A stretch of DNA of 64,000 nt from Adiantum capillus-veneris. Taxonomy: Eukaryota; Streptophyta; Polypodiopsida; Polypodiales; Pteridaceae. Below, in pieces: positions 34,331 through 44,673 of this stretch. The notes beneath the pieces are model-generated. The model was not told the DNA's origin and made no database searches. It saw nothing but the letters and a program-made list of their open reading frames with translations. The stretch lies in NCBI GenBank assembly GCA_014529385.2, contig CM043945.1, forward strand, positions 144,389,741 to 144,453,740, written 5' to 3'. Numbering within the stretch: position 1 is the stretch's first letter; each line of letters opens with the position of its first letter. A program made the position numbers and the translations under genes.

Positions 34331-35937
34331 TCAAAAACTTTCTTCTTTTATAGCCGCCAAGAAGGTTGACATTTGTCTCCTCAGCTGCTGTTGCATAGCT
34401 AGAGTAGCAAAGAAAGTATCCTGCTCTTGAGGCATTGAATCCTGCAGCATATCCAAAATTCGAAGTGCTGCTGCTCTCTCAAGTAGCATAATCTTGTTTG
34501 CATTGATTTGAAGGGGAGTGTACCCTAAAAACCGTGACAATATCTTCAGTGCAAACATTGGCAACTCAGGATCTTCAGAATACTGCATGCGGAAAGCACA
34601 GAAGGTGGCACTATCCAATGTAGGCATGTAGTGCATGAGAGAGGAGGCATCCCTTCTTGAAGAGCCCTCTATTGCTTTCCCTCTCGAGCCTTTAGCTCTC
34701 CCAAGAAAATTGTCTTTGTCAAGGAGTTCAATCTGTAAAACAAGACAATGAGTAATTAAAACTAACTTGAAAAAAAAGAAAGATTTCAGTAGGGAGATCA
34801 CCTTTTGCAATTCATCTTCGGCAATGACTTTTTCTTGAAGGAGATTGCATGATCCGGTCATCTCTCTTATGTCAACTTCCTTTCCAATTTTTTTCAGCTT
34901 AAAGTCTCTGCCAAAAGATTGGATGCCAAGCTCAACAAGCCTCTTCTCAAAATCCTCATCTTTGAGGGAAGGTTTTTCCTCTTCCACTCTTCTCATGCAT
35001 AGAGCAAGTGCATCAGAAGCAGGCAAAAAATCTTTATTGGATGTATGAAGATCAAGTGCCAAAAACTCCTCTTTTGACTCTTCTTCTGTGTCAATAAAAT
35101 CTTTGGCCACCTCAGAAGCTTCAGAAATGGTTGCAATACAGTAGTCCTCCCTCATATTAAGCAAACATTGGATATGATGGAGAGGAATATACTCTTTCCC
35201 ATTGATAAATAAGTAGGGAAGGTTCGGAATAGTAAGGGAAGCTTTAGATACCTCTACCTCATCTGCTGGCTCATCAATGATAGTACTAGCTCTAAATTGA
35301 GCAACATCAAAATTTGCACTTTCCTGCTCCTCAGCTGCAACATCCCCCTCTTCTAGAATTTCACTTTTCTCAAGGTGCAAAACTGTGGAAACATTTTTAT
35401 TTGTTGCCTCATCTGTATCTTTCACTTCATCATCTTTGCCTTGCATGTCAACTTTAAGGAACAAAAAGAAAAGAAAAGCAACTTCTTTTGGAACAAGGTT
35501 ACAAGGTTTTAAATGTAATTGACAAGAAATGGTAGGTGGACAAACAAAGGAATTTTTCTTAGAAAATCTTCCAAACCTCCTTGTTACTTTGCTCTTCTCA
35601 ATTGAGTTTGTAGTATAATTCGGTTAGATGACAATAAGCCTTCCCATCTAAAACCAAACACTTGCCTTCAACTGCTTCTTCAAACTCTTTGAATTCTTCT
35701 GCCAAGAAGTCTTTCAAATGGTCTAACAAAGCTGCAAGATCAGACACAGGGTTGAATATTTCATATGCTTTGGTATACACCTCCATGTCACCACCATCCA
35801 TCACAGCCACCAATAGTTTCTCACTTGGACTCTCCTCCAAAATCTCCTCCCGGCCTTCAATCGTGGTAGAGGAAAAGTCGACAGGTGAACCTAGGTACAA
35901 GGTACGGAAATACGCCCAACGTTTGCAAATGTACTAG
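34331..35937 (-). CDS. Acidic protein of unknown function, three exons
   Basis: Deduced exons: about 35937-35588, 35451-34802 and 34732-34331. The first intron (136 nt, GTAACA...TTAAAG) joins phase 1 to phase 1; the second (69 nt, GTGATC...TTTACAG) is a multiple of three and open, so it reads through as a hydrophobic insert if kept. One TGA (35598-35600) sits just before the first donor, so the gene may be broken or my donor wrong. No ATG opens exon 1; an acceptor-like CACTAG precedes it, so a further 5' exon is possible. The protein is rich in Glu/Asp (KEVDIREMTGSC, IDTEEESKEEFLAL), with Leu-rich helices at the C-terminus (LERAAALRILDMLQDSM). No known domain recognised. A histone-chaperone-like acidic role is only a guess from the neighbour. 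Confidence 0.55.
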
Positions 35938-36310
35938 TGCCAATGTACCACAACAAAACGAACAACCCCATACCACGCGATACGCACTGGACCTAGGCTT
36001 TGGAACTGCCTCCCTGCGTGTCGTGCGGGACAAAGCCACACCAAACCGTACAACACCAAACGACGCGATAGGCGTTGGACCTAGCCTTTGGAATTGCTTC
36101 CCTGTGCGTCGTGCGGGACAAAGCCACATCAAATGACGTGATAGGCGCTGGACCCAACCTTTGGAACTTCTTCCCTGCGCGTTGTATGAGACAAAGCAAA
36201 CAACAAGCAATAGGGGCCACCGATGTGCAATTTGCAAAGATGAGATCGTGGGAGACGAAAGGATTACACAAAAATAGATGATATCTCGCGTCGTATGCGA
36301 CAAGTGAACA
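35938..36310 (-). repeat. Inverted-motif array in the leader of the acidic gene
   Basis: Three units, 74-87 bp apart, each with a (G/C)ACGCGATA-type arm (35974, 36062, variant 36134) and a GCGTCGTGCGGG-type arm 40-45 bp on, around a conserved GGACCTAG.CTTTGGAA core. A fourth single arm lies near 36286. Long overlapping frames here come from the repeats and are not taken as genes. Confidence 0.8.
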
Positions 36311-36340
36311 TGCAACCTTTCTAAAATTCGAGACCAAGCT

Positions 36341-36347
36341 TTATATA
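36341..36347 (-). promoter_or_regulatory. Putative TATA box of the acidic gene
   Basis: Minus strand TTATATAAAGC. It lies back to back with a plus-strand TATA box 93 bp away, with a CACGTG G-box core (36373-36378) between them. Confidence 0.6.
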
Positions 36348-36439
36348 ACATCCGAAATATGACCGTTAGTGACACGTGTCAGCCATGCATACGTGCCATG
36401 TGGCCTGCGTACAACGGTCGTCGTACGGACTGTCTTATG

Positions 36440-36447
36440 TATATAAA
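36440..36447 (+). promoter_or_regulatory. Putative TATA box of the H3-ULP1 gene
   Basis: TATATAAAGCC on the plus strand, upstream of a roughly 660-bp repeat-bearing leader. A second CACGTG follows at 36455-36460. Confidence 0.6.
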
Positions 36448-36559
36448 GCCTTATCACGTGCTCATTTTGTGATTTCTCCCATACTCGACATTCGCGTTGT
36501 GTCGTCCTCAACTACCCGCACTTCGAGTCATCCGTCCACTTATTCAAGCCAAGTTTCTT

Positions 36560-37080
36560 CTCAACGACGCGACCGGAAGTGTTGGGCATGTGGGCGCACC
36601 TTCTACTTTCTACCGCTTCCCATACACTAAGCTTCCCTTACGACGCGATAGGCGCAAGTTCCAAAGTCTCGGTGAACCTCTCATCGCGTTGTGCAGGGGA
36701 TATACTCGGCTTAAAGATTTGACCTTGCATAGCATGTCCTAAGGTGTTTGTGTGCCCTCTCATTGTGAAAGTCTTTTTTTGGAATACTCATGGCTTCCCA
36801 TACGACGCGATAGGCGTATGTTGCAACTGTTAGGTGAGGCTCTCATCGCGTCGTGCGAGGGATCTGCTCGGCTTAAATATTTCACCTCGCGTACGGCACA
36901 ATACGGTGATGTTCTAAGGCGTGGTTGCGCCCTCTATCGCGTCGCACAGGGAGTTTTGTGAGATTCTTTTTGGATGTTCCGGTGATCCCATACGACGCGA
37001 TACGGAGCTATTCCACAGCTTGGGTCACCCTTCTATCGCGTCGTGTTGTCACCCTTCTCCTCACACATGGCGCGATAGAA
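36560..37080 (+). repeat. Inverted-motif array in the leader of the H3-ULP1 gene
   Basis: Sense arms (A)CGACGCGATA at about 36564 (variant), 36641, 36803 and 36993 alternate with antisense arms TATCGCGTCGT or close variants at about 36683, 36845, 36936 and 37035. Sense-antisense spacing is about 40-45 bp, so each pair can fold into a stem in DNA or RNA. The same motif fills the opposite leader at 35.95-36.3 kb. Confidence 0.85.
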
Positions 37081-37135
37081 ACATCTTGAAGGTTGTGGCC
37101 TACCCGTTTGTCGCATGGTGTGTTCTTTTACCCAA

Positions 37136-39418
37136 ATGGCCTGGACTAAGCAAACTGCAAGGAAGGTCTACCAAGCCCCAACTGATCCAGAAATAGGTGA
37201 TGCTGAGAAAGATGCAGAGAAAGCACCCCCTCCACTACCTCGTCAGAGGCCCAATGCCAGAAAAAGATTGAATTATCAAGTGAAGTCTCTAAGAGAAATA
37301 AGAAAAGCACAAAAGTCTACTTGTCTACTGATTCCAAAGATCTCTTTCATGAGGGTTGTCAAGGAGATATCTGATAGACTTGTAAGCATGATGAATATCA
37401 AAACTTTTGTCTCGGTAAGGTGGCAGTCTCAAGCTGTGATGTGCCTTCAGGAAGCTGCTAAGGATTTTCTCATAGACTTTATGAATGATAGCTACATTGC
37501 AGCTGCATTTGCTTACAGGGTCACACTTATGAGCAAATATTTTGTGCTCGTGTCAAGGCTAAGGTACAAGTTTGATAAGGCTCTTGAGCTCATTCCTAGT
37601 GAGGATCTTAGAGCCTTCCAAATTTTAAACATCCCTCCTTCCAGGCAGCAGAAAGATTCTGGGGTTGTCATTGAGGATGTTACACATGAGTACGAGATAA
37701 GAAAGTCCCAGGATATTAAAGCAGGAAAGGAAGTTGAGAGGGAGCAAGACATGATATCCGAGGATGCTATCCTTCAAGAGCAAGCTGAAATTTTAAGAGC
37801 ATCCAACTCTCTTCTTTATGAAAAAGTCACAGGCCAAATGGTGGTGGATGTCTCCTTGTTTGGAGATACTGAGGCATATTTGGACATATTCCCTCAAGAC
37901 ACAAGTATGCTTGTAAATCCCAACATTGAGCTTGGTGACACTGTGCTCTATATATCTCTCAGGTGTGTTGCTTTGCTAATTATTAGTGCATGTGCATGGC
38001 AGACATGCACAAGGGGCTCATTGTGGCTTGTGTTTCCTTTTCCAGGTGTCTTATGAGGGATCTTCCAGAGGCTCTAGCTATGCAAATTGCCATACTTGAC
38101 CCTCTAGTGACACAGTGCCTTTTCAACAAGCAAGGAACCCTTTCAAGTTTTTTTGATGATTTTAACATGCTGACCTGCAATTACATATTATACCCCTATG
38201 TTGAAGGGTAATTCTTAACTCCTTACATGTTATTTTTAACATTTTGTGGTATTCTTAGCTAATTTGTTTTTTATTTTGTAGAGGACATTGGAGTCTTATT
38301 ATTTTCAATCTTTTGGAGAAAGATATTATATTTATGAATTCATTGTCAAGTATCCATGGGAAAAGTAAACTGTAAGTATGAAGCATAATCTATGCTTGAT
38401 GATGGCCCATTGTTTTCTACTAGTAGCTTTTTGATTCAATGTCTTCTTGCAGTGCTGCCAAACTTATTGTTGGTCACCTGAGTACCACAAACAAGGATTA
38501 CAATATAGAAGCTTTCAAGTACTACGATCAAAAAGTGCCTTTACAGACAGACTCAACATCTTGTGGATGGAGAGTGCTTGCAAATGCATGGAGATATCTT
38601 GAGTTAAGGTGCCGGATGACTACACTCACTGTAAATGTGGTTCATGTATTTATTTTGATGTTTTATGTATGTATGTCATGTCCTTTAGTTCCTTTTTCTA
38701 TTCTTTTCAGTTGCTTGACTATCCAGAGTCTTGGGTCACGTGGGTGAGAGAGAAGGCTGATTCTATGGTTTTGGAAAGATCAATAAATCCAAATGATCCA
38801 GATTCTCCTTTGCCACCAAAGAAAGGTAGAGCCACCAAAGGTTTGGATGCAAGGAAAATGGATCAAAAGAAGAAAAGTCCTGCAAAGATCCATACAAAGA
38901 AAAAGGATCACAAGAAGAGTCCTGCCAAGGGGAAGAGTCCCAAGAAGAAGAAGATCCCTGCCAAGGGGAAGAGTCCTACCAAAAAGAAGATCCCTGCCAA
39001 GGAGAAGAGTCCCACTAAGAAGACTGCCAAGGGAAAGAGTCCCACTAAGAGCCCTGCAAAAAAAAGAGCAGATACAAAGGGCCATCCATTCCACTCACCA
39101 TTGAAATTCAAGGTTCAAAAGCGTCGTACACTTAAGAACAATAAGGGGGAGGCACCTAGCTCACCTTTCAAGCTACCATTTATGTTGTCAAAGAAAGCTG
39201 CCAAATCACTTAAGCCAGCTAGTCCTAAGGATCCCAAAGCACCAACCCCTGCCAAGTCACCCGTGCCAAGCCGTAAGGGGTCCAAAGCACCAACCCCTAC
39301 CAAGTCACCACCACCACCCACTCCTGAACTTTCACCCCCTTCTGAACACAAAAGGAAAACGGTCTTTGAGGATGCAGAATCCTCTCAGGCAAAAAGAAAA
39401 GTGGAATTTCATGATTGA
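37136..39418 (+). CDS. Histone H3-like / ULP1 (C48) protease / H1-like tail fusion protein
   Basis: Exons 37136-37962, 38046-38207, 38282-38371, 38453-38630 and 38711-39418, all GT-AG, sum to 1965 nt: 654 residues, no internal stop. Residues 1-10 (MAWTKQTARK) match the H3 tip after Met removal, with Arg2 changed to Trp. Residues 51-146 form an H3 fold: SLREIRKAQKST (helix N), FMRVVKEISD (helix 1), AVMCLQEAAKDFL (helix 2), YRVTLMSKYF (loop 2/helix 3). Residues about 276-425 are a ULP1/SENP-like protease: GHWSL (His332), FMNSLS (Asn349 where Asp is usual), LQTDSTSCGW (Gln391, Cys397). Residues 474-540 are KSPAKGKSPKKK-type repeats like an H1 tail. The start was chosen at 37136 for the H3 match; an in-frame ATG at 37115 would add 7 residues. 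Function inferred: nuclear, chromatin-associated, cleaving SUMO or a related tag. Confidence 0.88.
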
Positions 39419-39632
39419 ATAGTCCACAAAAGCTATGTACATTTTTGTTCATTTTGTCCATATGAACATATATATATATACCCTTTGGTGATTCATAATT
39501 TTGTACTTCAAATACTTAATACCAACTGTCGATTCTTAAATGTGTATCATGATGTCATGTACGTTTAAAACAACATAAGTAGAGAAAAGATAAATATATT
39601 TGCAAAGTGATTACAATATTGAACTTGTTTTT
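39419..39632. terminator. 3' region between convergent H3-ULP1 and BAH-like genes
   Basis: AT-rich with a TATATATATA run near 39470. The genes converge here about 214 bp apart. Confidence 0.4.
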
Positions 39633-40867
39633 TCAAGTCCTTGCAAGTGGCTCAAATACAACTCTTTTTGGGGGAAGGCATGTGATGCAAGAGGTTGAAT
39701 TCTCCATCCTTGTGCTCACCACAATTTCATCCACTTTGAATCTATACTCGGGAGATGTTTCATCAAGAAACTCAAGAGATTCTCTAACATCATTTAGTAT
39801 CCAATTTGTTGTTACTATCAGGCTTCTATACTCGGTGTGTGGATGTACTGTGACCTTTAATTCAAACTCTAGACAATTTTCCTTAGAGTCGAGAGAAACT
39901 GAGCTACCTAATTTGCTTCTCCATCTCCTATAGTCGTAGCCCAGAACTAATGATTGACGACATAGTTGATATGAGATAGACATAGAATTTGGGCTTACTC
40001 TACAACTAATATTGTCACCAATATGGAAAGTTTCTTTGGTGCTTCATCCGTCTCCAAGAACATTATCAAGTGCAGTCATAGAAAGTCTTCTATTAAGCCA
40101 CATCGTCTTTGTCCTCTGCAAATCCATTGTTTTGAAACATGCCACAAAGACATGTATAGGCAAGAACCATTGAACTTTAATCCTTCTTGATATCCTGCTC
40201 GGAGACATAGCTTTAAGGATGTCTTCTTTGATCTTGGATTTGAAGCTTGATATAGTACATGCATCAGCAGCTTCCCAATCAAGTGACTGATGTAGTTCTC
40301 CATATGCACCTTCTCGTGATGGAACTTTGTATTCTGAAAAATAGACAAAAAAATCCATTGTTTTGTAAAAGGAAGGTGGCTTGTCAGCATACATAGCATC
40401 TGCAATTCCTTTATGCATTGCTTTGAACGTCCCACTCAGACTCTCCACAGGCTGCCATTCCACAGCTGTTGAAGGAAATATATCTGGAATGGAATCAAAA
40501 AATGAGAAACAATGGGATAATGAAAAAAATTCACTGTATCAAATAGTGAATTTTTGTACTTACAGTAAGAATGCAGTGTGGGATGTTCTTCCCAGTCTAA
40601 CACCATATCCTTGGCCATGTACACATGTTGAACCTTAGCTAGCCAGCCATTGTCGGTCACTTTGAAAGCAAGAACACGACCTTTCCAATGGTTTTTTACT
40701 TTATCGCGTTTAGTTCTCTTCACTCTGTGTACACATTTGCATGAAGGAAGCATTGTTACCCAGTCATTCACACGAAAAGATATGGACTTCCAAAGACCAT
40801 CCTCTCTAACGTTATGAAAGTCACAAGAAGTTATGTTATGTGAAGGGCGACGTGCAAAAGATGCCAT
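39633..40867 (-). pseudogene. BAH-domain-like protein with one in-frame stop
   Basis: The ATG at 40867 opens exon 1 (40867-40564). A GTAAGT donor and a CCATTCCAG acceptor remove an 80-nt intron (40484-40563), giving an open frame to a TGA at 40044-40046. The same frame continues, open, to 39633. Residues about 28-125 have a BAH-like plan: SFRVNDWVTML start, KGRVLAFKVTDNGWLAKVQ, VYMAKDM, then VEWQPVESLSGTFKAM, equivalent to the closing VxPVESIxGK strand of BAH domains. BAH domains bind nucleosomes or modified histone tails, so a partner role with the H3-like protein is plausible. The segment after the stop starts FHIGDNISCRV and may be a second beta-rich domain. One CGA-to-TGA change would explain the stop; otherwise the gene ends at residue 247. 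Confidence 0.5.
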
Positions 40868-41302
40868 GGAAACTCAGAGTTAAGAGAAGAAAGAAAGTAT
40901 AGACGAAAAGACTTAAAACCTCTCACAAACTAGAGAGCGAGAAAGGTATACGTTTGAAAAAAGTAGGTGATTTGTCATTAATGCTCTTGTTTTGAGAGCC
41001 TTCTGACATAGATTTCGTATCTTTTGACAACGCTTTTGTGAAATATAAAATAGAATAAAAGACGAGACTTCATTGCTTTGAGCCACAAATTTAATGAGCT
41101 CTCTCGCCGAAAGCACCTAAATATAGCAGTTTCAGCCTTGTGATCAAGACATTTAGCGGTTCTCCGTCAAAATAGGACCACCAAAACCCACAATAGAGGA
41201 GACAAGAGTGTCATACTTTTGTATACGTGTCAAATAACTATTGGACTATTCCTTAATCATTAGATTAACAAACAACCCTTTTTGAGTCATTTTTGGCCCT
41301 AA
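40868..41302. other. Promoter side of the BAH-like gene, right flank of the block
   Basis: On the minus strand a CTATATTTAGG TATA-like box lies at about 41114-41124. No other gene is seen. The proposed element's right end should be here if it is mobile, but no terminal repeat was recognised. Confidence 0.4.
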
Positions 41303-41844
41303 TGTAATCATCAATTAATTGATTAATATGTTCGAATACAACTTAATCTTTAGCCAAGGCAGGCTGTTAACAGCACCGTCACTTGGATCATCTGCTAACT
41401 AGGAGTTTAAGCTCCCGCTTTACAGAACTACCCGGGCCGTTAATGACATCGGGCTTAACAGAATGATCAATCAAACATTAGCTGATTATGGTGATGGAAA
41501 TTTCCTCTTGCTGCTTTATCTGCTTCAACTGACCTTAGGTTCTATAAATTTTATCTTTCTATGTCGGTCTTTCCCTGCTTTGATAGCACTCAAGAGCTTT
41601 CTCTAGCCTACTGCCTCAAACCAACAATAAGCTGCAAATTTGCTTTAATTATCTTCAGGCTCTATGTGCCCTTGATGAACGAGTTCGATGGAATCAGCTT
41701 ATTTGCTTCTTTACTTTTCTCCTGCTCCGCCTTCCTTGCTTCACCACTTTCTCCCGCTCCACCTTCCTTACTTTACCAAGGTTGAAAGCGAGAGAGTAAA
41801 ACCTTGTATTTGGGTACCTTTTTCTTTATGCTTGACTTATGCTC

Positions 41845-41915
<71 letters not shown>

Positions 41916-43851
41916 AAACTTTGCTTGCTCCGAGGATGAGAATGAGAGAGAAGGAGCTCTTTCCTCTTTTGCTGCGAGCCCTCCTTGCTTTCCTTACCTT
42001 TGTTATATCTCCTTGCTTTGAATTATCTTGCTTCTACCTCGGCCTTGCTCTAAACTTCCCTCATGCTCGGCTTGCTCAAGCTTCTAGTTCAAGCTCGAGA
42101 GGGAGAGAGAGAAAATATCTTTGGTCCTTTCCTTCGTTCAAGCTCAAGCTCAAGAGAGAGAGAGATCTCTTTGCCCTTCCTTATTTACCATCGTGGGAGA
42201 GAAATACCCCCTTTTCCCTTCCATATGAGAGAGAGAGCTTTGCCTCCTTTGTCTTGCCGAGCATGAGAGCGAGAGAGAGAGCACGAGCCTTCCTTGCCTC
42301 TTCTTTAGCTCTAGAACGAGAGAGAGAAATAACACCTCGTTATCAAGCTTCGTATGCTCCGAGGATGAGAGCGAGAGAGAGAGCACAAGCCTTCCTTGCC
42401 CAAGCTTCACCTCCTTGCAATCCCCTTTTCATGGCCTCGTTCCTGCTCCTCGTTAACTCCTCCCTGCAATCCTCATCACCTCCTCCTTGTACCCTTCGTT
42501 GATAGCCCTAAAAGAAGTCTCTCCAAAAAAATTGCCCCCACCACGTAGTCACGACGCCGTGACTGACGTGGCGCGGGAAAAGCGGCTCAATGACGTGGCA
42601 GGTGCGAATTTTTATCGGCGCCGTTCCTGGAAAAATCGGGCCTAAAAACATGCACCATGCCAAGCTGAGACTCTTTCTTCCTCGCTGCGAGCTCGTCCGA
42701 GCCTCATACAGGTCAGCGCGACCTCCTTTCCCTGTGTGTGCCTCTATTCCCTGCTTGCCCACCATGTCCACGGTTTTTCTTCCCTTTTTACACACTAAAG
42801 CCGTTTAATGGGTAGCCCTTAATTGTTTGCATTGGTCGGCCTTTATTCAATTGGGCGGACATAATCCTAAAACTCATGGGCGGCCATATTATTTAGCTCC
42901 TTATTGGGTGGGCGGCCTTCGGGCACCACATTAGGCCTACATATTGCCCAAGCCACATGCACTCAATGCACTCCATGAGTCGTCATTTCACACAATGAGC
43001 TCATCAAGATCTTTTTGTGCTTTCGTAACTAATGGCACACATAACCACATTTGGCATGCATATGATGCTTCTGTAAAGGCGTCACTCATTTACAATACCG
43101 GGCAAGGCATTGATAAGCGTAACATCTTTCCCTACTAGCCCCCGTCGAGCAACCTCATCATGAAATTTGCTGCCCGTATCAAGAGACGACCTTAAAAGAG
43201 ATTCCGCTCAAGCAATTAATGTGCTCTCTGAAGTGCATCACATCCAGCATATATCTCAACCAAAGCACTATTACCTCAAGCACTTATTCTACTGCGTTCA
43301 AAACCCTGGATGCTGCTCAAAATTCCAAAATAGCACACTGATCGAGCGGACCGCGGCGGATTGGTCCGGAAGCGGCCCCCGATGAATCTTTATGGGCTAA
43401 TATCTTGGCGACCAAAGCTCCCATCATTGATCTAAAAAGACGGATGCGCTCCACAAAGTGAGCACTTCAAGTCCATGCATTCATTTCAACTCTGTCCTCT
43501 TAGCTGCAGTTTCCCTATCTGGTATAGATCTGTAATCGACTTGAATTTTAAATTGCCATAACTTATTCACCGTAGCTCCAATCGACGAGCCGTAAAGACA
43601 GGCCGGTAGAGCACTTCAAACACGGAAGTTTAAGATCTTAATATCCCATCTTTGCTCACTTCAATCATAGTCCTTTTTAGCATCATTAAGGCATCAGTTG
43701 GCCCTTTTAAGCCGCATCTGGCATACATTAATCATTAAACTTGGCTTATAAACAAGCCCTGATCACTGACCATTAAATGTGTAGGCTTCAAAGAAGCTTA
43801 GCTTGCATTTCTCTGCTCTTTTTCTCTTCATGGCAGCGGAGCTGCATGACA
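41303..43851 (-). repeat. LARD-like 3' LTR (left)
   Basis: Similar along its length to 46854-49314, with an expanded (GA)n at 41846-41912 and an extra block near 42255-42320. GAGAGAGA-rich open frames inside are low-complexity artefacts. Confidence 0.8.
41846..41912. repeat. (GA)n microsatellite inside the LTR
   Basis: An uninterrupted AG run; only about 20 bp at the same place in the other LTR (47401-47422). Confidence 0.95.
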
Positions 43852-44673
43852 TCCACCCCCTCTGAACCTGCACAACCTCCGGTTTGTGCCAACAGCACTT
43901 CAATCTGCATCTGCTATAGGTACCTTAAGCTCTTTGCCATCATCAGACTCACGTAACTGGTAAACATATGAAAAAAAATGAAAGAAGGCTTATACCCTAT
44001 CATCAATTGTCTAGCTTAATCATTAGGTAGCTTTCCATCAAAAATCTCTGAACCACATCTATCGTATCTTCAAAGCATTCAATTATGGATAACATGTTTA
44101 GTGAACCCCGCCAGACTCAAGGTGCTCCAGTTAATGATGCAAACGGCTTGACCATTAAGCTCGCCTTAGGGAACCCTGTCAAGCTCAAGTATGCCTTACT
44201 CTATCTGCACACGAAATTGCCGTCAAGTCCTTTACCTCAAGTTTTGTTAGCAGAACCAACTCAAAAGATACAAAGATACTTTATCAATTGTCCAAAGATG
44301 TCAACTGGAATCCATCCATGTAATCTTATTGAACACATAACCAAAAACTCTTCTGACTTAGCATAAATCCAGAAAACAAAACTTTGTACCATGCAACATG
44401 CTATATCAGATAGCTGGTACTCTTCAAATCCACAACTGGCACTTTAGTAGCCCCCGGGATCAAACGAGAACTCAATCATTTGTCCCATTGTGAGCATTCC
44501 TTTAAAAAATTTGCACCATCCTCCAGGATCATAGGGAAAATACAAGAATTTCCAATCATTACAGCATAAACATACATTAACCCACAAATCTTCATACAAA
44601 CCGTCTGGATCATATGGCATATAAGTCAATTGGCCAGGATCATGCATATATCTGTCACCTCTTGGGTCAACAG
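43852..44673. other. LARD interior, downstream of the gag-like gene
   Basis: It starts with the purine tract (minus strand). Short frames such as 44085-44366 have no recognisable domain; around 44450-44660 repeats of a TCATATGG(C/G)A / CCAGGATCAT kind appear. Confidence 0.4.

Noticed and set aside
35857..36375. A 172-residue minus-strand frame across the promoter region
   Set aside because: It runs through the inverted-motif array and over a TATA box, and its similarity is only to itself through the repeats.
30424..41302. Terminal inverted repeats for the H3-ULP1 block
   Set aside because: I compared 30.4-31.5 kb with 40.9-41.3 kb by eye and found no convincing inverted match, so no element boundaries are claimed.
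41688..42502. Long Glu/Arg-rich and Leu/Pro-rich open frames (also 47241-47966)
   Set aside because: They are produced by GAGAGA-rich LTR sequence and lack any domain.
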